Part shown: piece by piece, positions 5,168 to 12,356 of the stretch | Numbering within the stretch: position 1 is the first letter of the stretch | Layout of the letters: every line of letters starts with the position of its first letter | NCBI GenBank assembly: GCA_023229825.1 | Contig: JALNYN010000026.1 | Location: 1 to 15,015, forward strand | Length of the DNA: 15,015 nt | Direction: 5' to 3' | Source of the DNA: Minisyncoccota bacterium | GTDB taxonomy: Bacteria; Patescibacteriota; Minisyncoccia; Phycocordibacterales; CAIJYI01 | Made by a program: the position numbers and the translations under genes | The notes under the pieces: model-generated | Databases searched by the model: none | Told to the model about the DNA's origin: nothing | What the model saw: only the letters and a program-made list of their open reading frames with translations

Positions 5168-5638
5168 ATGCGAAGAAAACTTAAAGCAAAGACACCCATA
5201 AAGCCGGATATTAAGTATAAATCCGTGCGACTGGAGAAGTTCATCAACTACATCATGTATGATGGAAAGAAAGAAACCTCAAGAAAGGTGGTGTATGATG
5301 CGATGGACGCAATAAAAACCAAACTGGCGGTAGAAGATCCGCTCGAAACCTTTGAAACGGCAATGAAAAACGCCGGACCGGTCATGGAAGTTCGCTCACG
5401 CCGTATTGGCGGCGCCAACTATCAGGTTCCGCGTGAGGTTCGCGCTGAGCGTCGTCTCTCTCTTTCCATGCGCTGGATCATTGGCGCCGCTCGCGCAAAG
5501 AAAGGTTCTCCGATGTCCAACCGCCTCGCCGATGAACTGATCGCAGCAAGCAAAGGTGAAGGAGAAGCCATCAAAAAGAAAGACAACACCCATAAGATGG
5601 CGGAATCGAACAAAGCATTTGCCCACTTCTCTTGGTAG
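5168..5638 (+). CDS. rpsG: Small ribosomal subunit protein uS7
   Basis: S7 starts assembly of the 30S head by binding the 3' domain of 16S rRNA and contacts mRNA and tRNA at the E site. The 156-residue product is complete and of normal length. The family landmarks are clear: 'KFINYIMYDGKK' (29-40), 'ETAMKNAGPVMEVRSRRIGG' (63-82), 'YQVPREVRAERRLSL' (84-98) and the C-terminal helix 'HKMAESNKAFAHFSW'. It has no ribosome binding site and is cotranscribed with rpsL. A terminator lies 50 bases after the stop, so the operon ends here, without the fusA and tuf genes that usually follow. Confidence 0.97.
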   Translation: MRRKLKAKTPIKPDIKYKSVRLEKFINYIMYDGKKETSRKVVYDAMDAIKTKLAVEDPLETFETAMKNAGPVMEVRSRRIGGANYQVPREVRAERRLSLSMRWIIGAARAKKGSPMSNRLADELIAASKGEGEAIKKKDNTHKMAESNKAFAHFSW

Positions 5639-5683
5639 GCGATAGGAGAATAGAAAATTGAAAATAGAAAATAGAATAATGGC

Positions 5684-5713
5684 AAAAAACTCCTCGTTTC
5701 GGGGAGTTTTTTT
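5684..5713 (+). terminator. Intrinsic terminator of rpsL-rpsG
   Basis: AACTCCTCG and CGGGGAGTT pair over 9 bp with one G-T pair around a TTT loop, and seven T follow. Confidence 0.9.
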
Positions 5714-5890
5714 GGTCTAAAAATTCAAAGGAACACACGCAATGAAGTATGCAGTTCCGTCGTGTTTGAAAATTGCGATTTGAAAATTTATTGAAAATTG
5801 CAAAATTGGAAATTGAAAATTACGAAAGAGAGGTTTGGTTTTTGGACTTTTGGGCGCAGTAGAGAACAGAGCCATATATTGCGTGAGCCA

Positions 5891-5941
5891 GATTTAAGAT
5901 ACGCCGGTCATCGCGCCGTAGGCGATCATAAATCTTAAATC
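5891..5941. repeat. Nested hairpin upstream of the single-pass membrane protein gene
   Basis: GATTTAAGAT (5891-5900) and ATCTTAAATC (5932-5941) are exact complements. Inside them, ATCGC (5910-5914) pairs with GCGAT (5922-5926). It has the same plan as other spacers in the window: AT-rich arms around a GC-rich core. Confidence 0.65.
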
Positions 5942-5986
5942 AAATACGTTATCCACTTGACGCGTTACGTGCCTTTCTTTTTCGTA

Positions 5987-5995
5987 TGGTATAAT
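5987..5995 (+). promoter_or_regulatory. Extended -10 promoter for the membrane protein and vWA genes
   Basis: TGG followed by a perfect TATAAT, with no good -35 at 17 bp. Transcription would start near 6002, giving a leader of about 31 nt. Confidence 0.65.
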
Positions 5996-6032
5996 TATCT
6001 TATTAAAAGATTATTTTTTAAGCACATTTATT

Positions 6033-6602
6033 ATGCCACCTGAAGAAACTATCCGCGAATTGGAGACCACTCTTCCGAAGGATGAGAAACCTTTCGGAAA
6101 AGTAAAAATGTTTCTCATTTTATTTCTTTTGATCGCAGCGGTTTCTGCCGGAGCCTATTACTATCTCTTGCCGAGCGAACCGAAAAAAGCCGATATTTCT
6201 CCGGTGGTTGCGGGAGAAAAGAACGCACCGGGGGTTTTGACCGATGCCATAACGGGCAAACCGATGCCTCAAGAGGAGGTCAACAGGATCAAGGCGGAGA
6301 TAAAAGCCAACGCAAAAATGTATGTTCTTTCCGGTAATGTGGTTTCCATAGACGACAACGTTATCGGTGTGGAATACGGGAAGACGGTCGTGAAGCTTGC
6401 GCTGAAAGATGACAGCAAGATATTGCTCGGCGGAGAAGATATTCAGGAAAAACTGATTGAGCCGAATGAGATCGAGAAAGGACTTTTTCTCACCGTAGTG
6501 TTTCTGCAGGGAAAAACCGAGGCGGAGCTTTCGAGCGGGTCACCGATAACGGTGAAGAATATAAAGGTTTTTTCTGGGGAACGGATCACCGAAGCAGAAT
6601 AA
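6033..6602 (+). CDS. Single-pass membrane protein with a beta-rich outer domain, 189 aa
   Basis: No named family is certain. A charged cytoplasmic N-terminus (1-24) leads to one membrane helix at about 26-46 (FLILFLLIAAVSAGAYYYLL), a Pro/Lys linker (48-80), and an outer domain (95-180) with alternating strands: 'MYVLSGNVVSIDDNVIGVEY', then 'KTVVKLALKDDSKILLGG' and 'ITVKNIKVFSGE'. The 'SGNVVSIDDN' opening recalls small OB-like domains of the DUF5666 kind in Patescibacteria. There is no ribosome binding site; an extended -10 promoter is at 5987-5995. The secreted vWA gene begins 25 bases after its stop, so the two are probably one transcript and may work together at the cell surface. Membrane topology is well supported, function is not. 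Confidence 0.75.
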   Translation: MPPEETIRELETTLPKDEKPFGKVKMFLILFLLIAAVSAGAYYYLLPSEPKKADISPVVAGEKNAPGVLTDAITGKPMPQEEVNRIKAEIKANAKMYVLSGNVVSIDDNVIGVEYGKTVVKLALKDDSKILLGGEDIQEKLIEPNEIEKGLFLTVVFLQGKTEAELSSGSPITVKNIKVFSGERITEAE

Positions 6603-6627
6603 TTTTTACTAAATCAATTTATTTCTT

Positions 6628-7965
6628 ATGAGAAAACATTTTTCATTTTTTCATCTCTCGCGGTTTTTGGCTCCGCTTTTTTCAGCGGCTATCATTTTGC
6701 TTCCCATTGCGGGATCTTTCATTCCGAACGAAGCCGATGCCGCGCCAAGATGCGGAAGGTTTGACGGAGCGACGTACCGGATCATCAATAATGGCGGGAG
6801 CAGTAATTACGATTATGGAGAGCGTATAGAAACGAGACTTTCCTTATTTACGGCAGCAACCGGCGAACAATATCATCCCACCGATATTGTTCTCATGATG
6901 GACAGAACGGGTTCAATGAATCATAGTGGAAAAATGTGGGCCGCCAAGACCGCGCTCAAAAATGTTGTTGATCAAGTTGCCAATTCAGGAAATCCCTATG
7001 CGCGAATTGCCTTTGGTTATTTCAATATCAGTTCGACCATAGCGGTGGGTTTCACACGAGATTGGGGCGCGCTGAAGGTAGCTATTGATGGCATGGATCC
7101 CATCGACGGGACTTCGATCGGCGCCGGTTTAACCGCTGCGGGATCGATATTACCGAGTGATTCCGGGGGAAAAAAGAGATTTGTTGTCATTGCTTCCGAT
7201 GGACAGCATAATACTGCTCCAAGTATAGCTGAGGGTCTTAGCAGAATACCCTCCGATGTTATGATCTACTCGATCGGTATCGGAGACGTGTATGAGCCGG
7301 AAATGAGGCAGATCGCTGAAGAGGGCGGTTCGAAAAACGGTCTTTATTTTCGTGCAACTTCGCAAAATTTGTCGCAGACATTCAGTAATATTATGGATCA
7401 GATCATGGGTTATTTCATTATTGAGAATATTTCCGTAAGTTTTACCAGAGATGATGCTTTATATACTTCTTTTATAGATTCCAACCCGGTGTACAGTTCA
7501 TATAACCCAACAAGCAAAAGGATCAGATGGGATAATCTGGGAAACATGACCAACGACCGAAGAAAAGATCTTCAGCTGAATTACGGTACCGAGAGAGTGG
7601 GAACGGATATCCCGCTCAACACCCGCTCCCTTGTGGTAAGTTACGTGAACGAAGGAAGAACTTGCAATGATACTATTCCCGTGAACGTCCTTTCTGTTGT
7701 AATATTCAATAATCCGGTGCTTTGCGATGATCATGATTGGCTCGATGATCCGACGAATTTGGTAAGGTGCGATACCATAATGTTCCAGCAGACGAGCGCG
7801 TGCGGAAATCATCGCATGGTTCGGGGAGAGATCAATTGTCCGGAATGTTCAGATTACATCGATAACGATCGCGACAGAAAGATCGATTATCCGCTGGATC
7901 TGGGGTGTAAAAATGCTCTGGATGACCGCGAATTGAACTTCCTTTTCAACATCTTTGAGTTCTAG
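6628..7965 (+). CDS. Secreted von Willebrand factor A domain protein
   Basis: The protein has 445 residues. A signal peptide covers 1-38, with a likely cut after 'NEADA' (Ala-x-Ala). The vWA domain (about 86-262) has a full metal-ion site: Asp92-Arg-Thr-Gly-Ser96, Thr162 in 'DGTSIGAGL', and Asp191 in 'IASDGQHN'. A beta-sandwich-like region (263-355) follows. The Cys-rich C-terminus (366-427) ends in 'CSDYIDNDRDRKIDYPLDLGC', a Patescibacterial motif, but both glycines usual in its Asp loop are Arg here. The last residues are aromatic and hydrophobic (LNFLFNIFEF) rather than a sorting signal or membrane anchor. Such proteins usually bind proteins at the cell surface, which fits a host-attached life, but this is inference. 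It is probably cotranscribed with the membrane protein just upstream and is closed by the terminator at 8002-8040. Confidence 0.85.
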   Translation: MRKHFSFFHLSRFLAPLFSAAIILLPIAGSFIPNEADAAPRCGRFDGATYRIINNGGSSNYDYGERIETRLSLFTAATGEQYHPTDIVLMMDRTGSMNHSGKMWAAKTALKNVVDQVANSGNPYARIAFGYFNISSTIAVGFTRDWGALKVAIDGMDPIDGTSIGAGLTAAGSILPSDSGGKKRFVVIASDGQHNTAPSIAEGLSRIPSDVMIYSIGIGDVYEPEMRQIAEEGGSKNGLYFRATSQNLSQTFSNIMDQIMGYFIIENISVSFTRDDALYTSFIDSNPVYSSYNPTSKRIRWDNLGNMTNDRRKDLQLNYGTERVGTDIPLNTRSLVVSYVNEGRTCNDTIPVNVLSVVIFNNPVLCDDHDWLDDPTNLVRCDTIMFQQTSACGNHRMVRGEINCPECSDYIDNDRDRKIDYPLDLGCKNALDDRELNFLFNIFEF

Positions 7966-8001
7966 CCTTGGACGAAGTAGAGACCAACAGCCAAATATAT
8001 A

Positions 8002-8040
8002 AAGAAAAAGGTGGAACATTACTAGTTCCACCTTTTTCTT
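8002..8040 (+). terminator. Intrinsic terminator after the vWA gene
   Basis: A perfect 16-bp stem (AAGAAAAAGGTGGAAC with its complement) and a 7-nt loop. The lower stem is A/T-rich on both sides, so it could work in both directions. Confidence 0.85.
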
Positions 8041-8071
8041 CGCCGAAAGCAACCTGCGAGTGTATTTTTTG

Positions 8072-8118
8072 GTCGGCCGTTGTCCCCGATACTGATACTT
8101 TTCCCTGATACATCGTCC
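8072..8118. repeat. Partial inverted copy of the GTATCAGG dispersed element
   Basis: Its reverse complement begins CGATGTATCAGGGAAAAG and matches 2433-2460 at 26 of the first 28 positions. It then continues TATCGGGGACAACGG, which matches the left end of the element at 2623. Confidence 0.7.
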
Positions 8119-8122
8119 GTTA

Positions 8123-8151
8123 TTGACAATCTGCACCTCTCTTGCTAGTAT
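8123..8151 (+). promoter_or_regulatory. Strong sigma-70 promoter of the rpsN-secY operon
   Basis: TTGACA (8123-8128), a 17-bp spacer, and TAGTAT (8146-8151), with TG at 8143-8144 giving an extended -10 as well. Transcription would start near 8158. This is the best promoter match on the plus strand in the window. Confidence 0.8.
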
Positions 8152-8175
8152 GGAAACACTGTTGTTTTTTCTGAA

Positions 8176-8249
8176 GAAAGGCTCGATGCAACCCTTTTTT
8201 ACGAAAATCCGGCGGGATCACTCAGGATGTTCAACGTCCTCTGTTTTTT
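8176..8249 (+). promoter_or_regulatory. Candidate attenuator in the leader of the rpsN-secY operon
   Basis: Two hairpins lie in the leader. AAAGG and CCTTT (about 8176-8202) run into six T. AGGATG-TTCAA-CGTCCT (8224-8240) is followed, after CTG, by six T (8244-8249). TCACT and AGTGA outside the second hairpin can also pair. The second looks like a weak intrinsic terminator, as expected for transcription attenuation, but no known ribosomal-protein binding site was recognised. Confidence 0.4.
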
Positions 8250-8295
8250 AGTGAAAAAGGATTCACAAAATTATATTTATACATTAAACACACAT

Positions 8296-8481
8296 ATGGC
8301 AAAGACTTCAGTCGTAGCGAGATCGTTAAAGAAACCGAAATTTTCCACGCGTGTCCAACATCGATGTTTTCGATGCGGCCGAAAGCACGCTTTTATGAGA
8401 GATTTTGGCCTTTGCCGCATTTGTTTCCGCGAGCTTGCCAATGAAGGCAAAATCCCGGGAGTAAGAAAATCATCATGGTAA
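8296..8481 (+). CDS. rpsN: Small ribosomal subunit protein uS14, zinc-binding form
   Basis: S14 is a 30S head protein. This is the short zinc type, 61 residues, with Cys24-x2-Cys27 and Cys40-x2-Cys43 and the family tail 'CRICFRELANEGKIPGVRKSSW'. The start at 8296 gives the normal N-terminus 'MAKTSVVARS'; the frame opens 23 codons earlier, but that part is leader sequence. No ribosome binding site is seen. It is the first gene of the operon. L14, L24 and L5, which normally come before S14, are absent. Its stop overlaps the start of rpsH by 7 bases, so the two are probably translationally coupled. Confidence 0.96.
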   Translation: MAKTSVVARSLKKPKFSTRVQHRCFRCGRKHAFMRDFGLCRICFRELANEGKIPGVRKSSW

Positions 8482-8867
8482 CAGATCCTATCGGAGACAT
8501 GTTGGCGCAGATACGAAACGCCGGGGCCGCAAAAAAGGCATCCCTGTCTTTACCGTTCTCAAAACTTAGATTTGCCGTCGCGACCGCTCTTCTCAAAGAG
8601 GGATATATCGCTTCGGTAACGAAAAAAGGTAAAAAAGTCGTTAAGCTCATGGAAATTGGGCTCATTTTTGTCGATGGGAAACCGCGCGTGAGCGGTACCA
8701 CCCGTCTCTCAAAACCCTCTCGCAGAATGTATTATGGCGTAGACGATATTAAGGCGGTTCGCCATGGCTACGGGCTTCTCATGCTTTCCACTCCGGACGG
8801 CATTATGTCGGGAAGCGAAGCCAGAAAGAAAAAGGTCGGCGGAGAAGCACTCTTTAAGATTTGGTAA
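8475..8867 (+). CDS. rpsH: Small ribosomal subunit protein uS8
   Basis: S8 binds helix 21 of 16S rRNA early in 30S assembly and in E. coli also represses the spc operon. The 130-residue product has the family start 'TDPIGDMLAQIRNA' (3-16), the middle 'FSKLRFAVATALLKEGYI' (28-45) and the C-terminal 'RHGYGLLMLSTPDGIMS' with the ending 'GGEALFKIW'. The ATG overlaps the end of rpsN. GGAG lies 13 nt upstream inside rpsN, too far to be a good ribosome binding site. rplF begins 4 bases after its stop. Confidence 0.97.
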   Translation: MVTDPIGDMLAQIRNAGAAKKASLSLPFSKLRFAVATALLKEGYIASVTKKGKKVVKLMEIGLIFVDGKPRVSGTTRLSKPSRRMYYGVDDIKAVRHGYGLLMLSTPDGIMSGSEARKKKVGGEALFKIW

Positions 8868-8871
8868 ATGT

Positions 8872-9405
8872 ATGTCAAGAATTGGAAAAAATCCCATAGC
8901 CATCCCCTCAAAAACAGAAGTTTTAGTGAAAGATCTCACGGTGACCGTTAAAGGTCCTTTGGGAGAATTGACGAAAACCTTTGCAAAAGGAGTCAGCGTG
9001 GCGGTGGAAGGAAACGAAGTAAAGGTAGAGAAGACGGAAGATACGATCTTTACGCGGGCTCTGTGGGGCACCGTTGCTTCTCATATCCGAAACATGGTTT
9101 CAGGAGTAAATCAGCTTTTTGTTAAAAAACTTATCGTTGAAGGCGTCGGTTTCAAATCGGCGGTTTCCGGAAAAGATATTGTTTTACATCTCGGTTTTTC
9201 ACATCCCGTCAACATGCAGATCCCGAACGGGCTCACGGTAACCGCTGAAAAAAATGTCATTTCCGTCTCGGGAATAGACAAAGAGTCAGTCGGTTCTTTT
9301 GCCGCTCTTATACGCGCAAAAAAGAAACCTGAGCCGTACAAAGGAAAAGGCATCCACTACGAGGATGAGGTCGTGAAGAGAAAGGAGGGCAAGAAAACGT
9401 CATAA
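8872..9405 (+). CDS. rplF: Large ribosomal subunit protein uL6
   Basis: L6 lies near the GTPase centre of the 50S subunit and contacts the sarcin-ricin loop region. The start at 8872 gives the family N-terminus 'MSRIGKNPIAIPSKTEV'. The frame runs open back into rpsH, but a longer product would not match L6, and the ATG at 8868 is in another frame. The 177 residues show the two repeated L6 domains and the C-terminal signature 'KKKPEPYKGKGIHYEDEVV' (about 154-172). There is no ribosome binding site, so translation may be coupled to rpsH. Confidence 0.96.
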   Translation: MSRIGKNPIAIPSKTEVLVKDLTVTVKGPLGELTKTFAKGVSVAVEGNEVKVEKTEDTIFTRALWGTVASHIRNMVSGVNQLFVKKLIVEGVGFKSAVSGKDIVLHLGFSHPVNMQIPNGLTVTAEKNVISVSGIDKESVGSFAALIRAKKKPEPYKGKGIHYEDEVVKRKEGKKTS

Positions 9406-9411
9406 ACTATC

Positions 9412-9765
9412 ATGAAGGCAATAAAATCACAAAAAAGAGAGCGAAGACACAGCAGGATCCGCGCGAAGGTCCTTGGAAACGCTGAAAGACCCCGTCTTTC
9501 CGTTTTTCGCTCCAATAAATTCATTTACGCGCAGATCGTCGACGATGAGACCGGAAAAACTTTGGCTGCATCTTCCGACCGCGCAGTAAAGAAAACCAAA
9601 AACGCCGGAAAAGTAGCGGGAGCCAAAACTGTCGGCATGGAGATCGCAAAATTGGCAAAAGAAAAAAATATTTCAAAGGTCGTTTTTGATCGAGGAGGAT
9701 ATCTGTATACCGGAAGAGTAAAAGCCGTTTCGGAAGGTGCGAGAGAAGGCGGATTATCTTTTTAA
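9412..9765 (+). CDS. rplR: Large ribosomal subunit protein uL18
   Basis: L18 binds 5S rRNA and brings it to the 50S central protuberance. The 117 residues show 'RRHSRIRAKVLGNAERPRL' (11-29), 'VFRSNKFIYAQIVDD' (31-45), and the C-terminal 'VVFDRGGYLYTGRVKAVSEG' (90-109), all family landmarks. It begins 6 bases after the rplF stop and has no ribosome binding site. The fourth codon is AUA, which would be read by the tRNA-Ile(UAU) at 14445-14518. Confidence 0.96.
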   Translation: MKAIKSQKRERRHSRIRAKVLGNAERPRLSVFRSNKFIYAQIVDDETGKTLAASSDRAVKKTKNAGKVAGAKTVGMEIAKLAKEKNISKVVFDRGGYLYTGRVKAVSEGAREGGLSF

Positions 9766-9776
9766 TTATCACTTAT

Positions 9777-10448
9777 ATGGATCAAAAAACAACTCATAGT
9801 CAAGGTGCAAAGCGTCCGGGCCCATGGACGAAAGGTCCGGGACAGCGACCCGGCGGCGGTGCAGGCGCAAGGCCTCCCCGTAGCGGCGACGGAAGACCGG
9901 GAGGAAGGTCCGGCGGACGCGATCAGGGAAGACGCCCCGGAGGAAAACATGCACCGGAATTCGGTCAGAAGATCATTGATATCCGACGCGTGGCTCGCGT
10001 GGTCGCGGGCGGTCGTCGTTTCAGTTTTAGCGTCGTCGTCGTGATCGGCGATAAAAAAGGAAAAGTGGGAGTCGGAACCGGAAAGGCTTCCGATACCGCG
10101 CTCGCCATCGAAAAAGCCATCACTTCCGCTAAGAAAAATATGATCTTGGTGAGGCGTACTAAAGAAGGTTCCATTCCTCACGAGGTTAGCGCAAAATATT
10201 CAAGCGCCAGAGTCACCATCATGCCGGCAAAAGGACGCGGATTGGTCGCGGGAAGTTCCGTCCGTTCCGTTCTCGATCTTGCCGGAGTTACCAACATTAC
10301 CGCAAAGCTCCGTTCCGGAACAAAAAATAAACTGAACAATGCTCAGGCGGCCATTCTCGCCCTTTCAACCTTGGCGATGCCGAAAGATCATGTCGTTGAA
10401 GAGCCAAAACTGGAAGAGCCGAAAACAGAATCCGAAGTGAAAGAATAA
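9777..10448 (+). CDS. rpsE: Small ribosomal subunit protein uS5 with a long Gly/Arg/Pro-rich N-terminal extension
   Basis: S5 contributes to decoding accuracy and the mRNA entry site of the 30S subunit. The conserved part begins near residue 63 ('GQKIIDIRRVARVVAGGRR') and includes 'VGVGTGKASDTALAIEKA' (98-115) and 'GRGLVAGSSVRSVLDLAG' (about 154-171). In front is an extension of about 60 residues made almost only of Gly, Pro, Arg, Lys and Gln, with RPGG and GGR repeats, which should be disordered and could bind RNA. The C-terminal tail (about 203-223) is acidic (EEPKLEEPKTESEVKE). At 223 residues it is far longer than the usual 165 or so. The extension is more GC-rich than neighbouring genes. 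L30 would normally follow; here rplO begins after only 24 bases. Confidence 0.95.
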   Translation: MDQKTTHSQGAKRPGPWTKGPGQRPGGGAGARPPRSGDGRPGGRSGGRDQGRRPGGKHAPEFGQKIIDIRRVARVVAGGRRFSFSVVVVIGDKKGKVGVGTGKASDTALAIEKAITSAKKNMILVRRTKEGSIPHEVSAKYSSARVTIMPAKGRGLVAGSSVRSVLDLAGVTNITAKLRSGTKNKLNNAQAAILALSTLAMPKDHVVEEPKLEEPKTESEVKE

Positions 10449-10472
10449 GAATCATTAAATTAGATCGATATC

Positions 10473-10919
10473 ATGCAAACTCATAACATTACGCGCGCAC
10501 ATCCGAATAAAGAAGCTCGTCGTTTCGGACGAGGCGGAAAACGCGGAAAAAATTCAGGTCATGGCAACAAAGGACAGAAATCGCGCGCAGGGCATCGAAT
10601 TCGTCCCGAGATCCGCGACATCATCAAAAAACTTCCGAAGAAACGCGGATACGGCAAGAACCGTGCCCGATCGGTCGTACCGGATGATCTCCGTTCGATC
10701 GTATTCAATGTCGGATTTTTAGAAAAAATGCTCCCAGCCGGAGAGGTATCTCACGCAGTACTCTTGGAAAAAGGACTGATGAAAGCGCAGAAAGGAAAGA
10801 TCCCGCCGGTCAAAATTCTCGGAAACGGTGAAGTGACAAAAAAATTCGCATTCAAGAAACTCGTTGTCTCGGAAAAAGCGAAAGAGAAGATCACCAAAGC
10901 CGGTGGAACGGTAGAATAA
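10473..10919 (+). CDS. rplO: Large ribosomal subunit protein uL15
   Basis: L15 is an assembly protein of the 50S subunit. Its N-terminal extension winds into 23S rRNA. The 148 residues have the glycine- and arginine-rich start 'RFGRGGKRGKNSGHGNKGQ' (17-35), the 'RAGHRIRPEIR' segment (38-48) and the C-terminal globular part with 'PPVKILGNGEVTKKFAFKKL' (about 111-130). It starts 24 bases after rpsE with no ribosome binding site. rpmD (L30) is missing in between, as known for CPR bacteria. A 123-base spacer with self-complementary segments separates it from secY. Confidence 0.95.
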   Translation: MQTHNITRAHPNKEARRFGRGGKRGKNSGHGNKGQKSRAGHRIRPEIRDIIKKLPKKRGYGKNRARSVVPDDLRSIVFNVGFLEKMLPAGEVSHAVLLEKGLMKAQKGKIPPVKILGNGEVTKKFAFKKLVVSEKAKEKITKAGGTVE

Positions 10920-10936
10920 AGTAAAAAGTAAAAACG

Positions 10937-11013
10937 AAAAAGGAAAAACGACAAGGTAAAATTAAAAACTAACGATGGCTCGTGTGTACTTTTTCCTTTT
11001 TGATTGTCGTTTT
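10937..11013 (+). repeat. Crossing complementary segments between rplO and secY
   Basis: Segment AAAAAGGAAAAA (10937-10948) is complementary to 10990-11001. The overlapping segment AAAACGACAA (10945-10954) is complementary to 11004-11013. The order does not allow both to pair as nested stems, so the two folds exclude each other. The sequence is A/T-rich, which weakens the case. Confidence 0.4.
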
Positions 11014-11042
11014 TAGCTTTTCATTTTTAAATTTTAATTTTT

Positions 11043-12341
11043 ATGTTCAATACTTTTTTACAAAAAACCGATCTCGTATTTCACGACAGGATACTCCGCG
11101 GACGTATTCTGTTTGTTGGTTTTGGACTTCTCCTTTTCCGATTCCTGTCGGCGATCCCCGTTCCCGGAGTTCAGGCGGAAAGATTGCGTACTCTGCTCAC
11201 GGACTTTCAGTTCCTCGGATTTCTTAACGTGTTTTCGGGAGGAGGCTTGAGCCAGCTTTCCATTATCATGCTCGGTCTCGGACCCTACATCACCGGATCG
11301 ATCATCATGCAGCTCTCTACGGTAATGTCCCCTCGATTGAAGGCAATGTATCACGAAGAAGGAGAGCTCGGACGAAAAAAATTCGTACAATACGGACGTT
11401 TGCTTACGGTCCCGCTCGCCGCTCTTCAAGGATACGCGCTCTTAACGCTTCTGGTAAAACAGCAGATAATTGCCCCCTTAGACTTCTTCGGGATGGCAAC
11501 CAATGTTATCGTCATCATCGCTGGCGCCATGCTTCTGACATGGATCGGCGAGCTCATGACGGAATTCGGCGTCGGTAACGGTACATCGATCCTTATCTTT
11601 GCCGGTATCGTCACCGCATTACCCACTCAGATCGGCCAGTTTTTCGTTACGTACGGAACGGCCTCCTTTCCTTTTGTTGATCCTTCCGTTATACCGACGA
11701 TGATCGGCTTTATCGTCGTTGCGGTGGCGATCGTCACTGCCGTGGTGTATGCCACCGAGGCGGAGCGTCCTATTCCGATAACGTATGCGAAACAGGTGCG
11801 AGGAAGCAGGCAGTATGGCGGCATTTCAACCTATCTTCCGATCCGCATCAATCAAGCGGGAGTTATACCGATCATATTCGCTTTGTCCATGCTGGTATTT
11901 CCGCAAGTGCTCGCAAGCCTTTTTGCTTTGACGAAGAACGAAATGCTGCTTAATGCGGGAAAAGGAATGCTGTGGTATATTCAGAATCCGTGGCTCTACT
12001 CCATCACTTATTTCGTTCTCGTTTTTGTCTTTACTTTCTTCTATACCGCCATCACCTTTGAACCCGAATCGGTTGCCACCAACTTGCAGAAAAACGGAGC
12101 ATTCATTCCCGGAGTTCGCCCGGGGCAGACCACGGCGGAATACATTGAAAAGATCGTTGCACGCGTCACCTTGGTCGGCGCCACATTCCTCGCGATCATC
12201 GCCGTCTTGCCGCTCATTATGAGAAGTTTGACCGGTATCCAGTCGCTTGCGATCGGAGGCACCGCGCTTCTCATCGTTGTTTCAGTGGTTTTGGATCTCA
12301 TCAAAAAGATAGACGCGCAGATAAGCATGAGAGAATACTAA
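11043..12341 (+). CDS. secY: Protein translocase subunit SecY
   Basis: SecY forms the membrane channel of the Sec translocase, through which proteins such as the vWA protein upstream would be exported. The 432 residues show ten hydrophobic segments. The early cytoplasmic and plug region reads 'FRFLSAIPVPGVQAERLR'; the family motifs 'SIIMLGLGPYITGSIIMQL' and 'GNGTSILIFAGIV' are clear, and the loop 'AERPIPITYAKQVRG' marks the ribosome-binding cytoplasmic part. The C-terminal loop has 'NLQKNGAFIPGVRPGQTT'. The length is normal. It starts 123 bases after rplO with no ribosome binding site. A strong terminator closes the operon, and no adk, map or infA follows. Confidence 0.97.
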   Translation: MFNTFLQKTDLVFHDRILRGRILFVGFGLLLFRFLSAIPVPGVQAERLRTLLTDFQFLGFLNVFSGGGLSQLSIIMLGLGPYITGSIIMQLSTVMSPRLKAMYHEEGELGRKKFVQYGRLLTVPLAALQGYALLTLLVKQQIIAPLDFFGMATNVIVIIAGAMLLTWIGELMTEFGVGNGTSILIFAGIVTALPTQIGQFFVTYGTASFPFVDPSVIPTMIGFIVVAVAIVTAVVYATEAERPIPITYAKQVRGSRQYGGISTYLPIRINQAGVIPIIFALSMLVFPQVLASLFALTKNEMLLNAGKGMLWYIQNPWLYSITYFVLVFVFTFFYTAITFEPESVATNLQKNGAFIPGVRPGQTTAEYIEKIVARVTLVGATFLAIIAVLPLIMRSLTGIQSLAIGGTALLIVVSVVLDLIKKIDAQISMREY

Positions 12342-12356
12342 ACACGTAAAACTTAA

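Larger units (their letters stand above)
5639..6032. other. Gene-free stretch with repeats, terminator and promoter
   Basis: No convincing gene is present. It holds the rpsG terminator (5688-5713), GAAAATTG-type A/T-rich short repeats (about 5655-5675 and 5765-5825), a partial inverted repeat (AACACACG and CGTCGTGTT, about 5731-5766), a nested hairpin (5891-5941) and an extended -10 promoter (5987-5995) for the next gene. Confidence 0.6.
7966..8295. other. Gene-free stretch before the spc operon: terminator, repeat, promoter, leader
   Basis: In order: a strong terminator (8002-8040), an inverted copy of the GTATCAGG repeat (8072-8118), a consensus promoter (8123-8151), and a leader of about 138 nt with two hairpins each followed by six T. 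The frame that opens at 8227 is only an in-frame extension of rpsN. Confidence 0.7.

Noticed and set aside
8764..8871. A longer N-terminus for L6
   Set aside because: It lies inside rpsH in another frame; the L6 family begins MSRIG at 8872.
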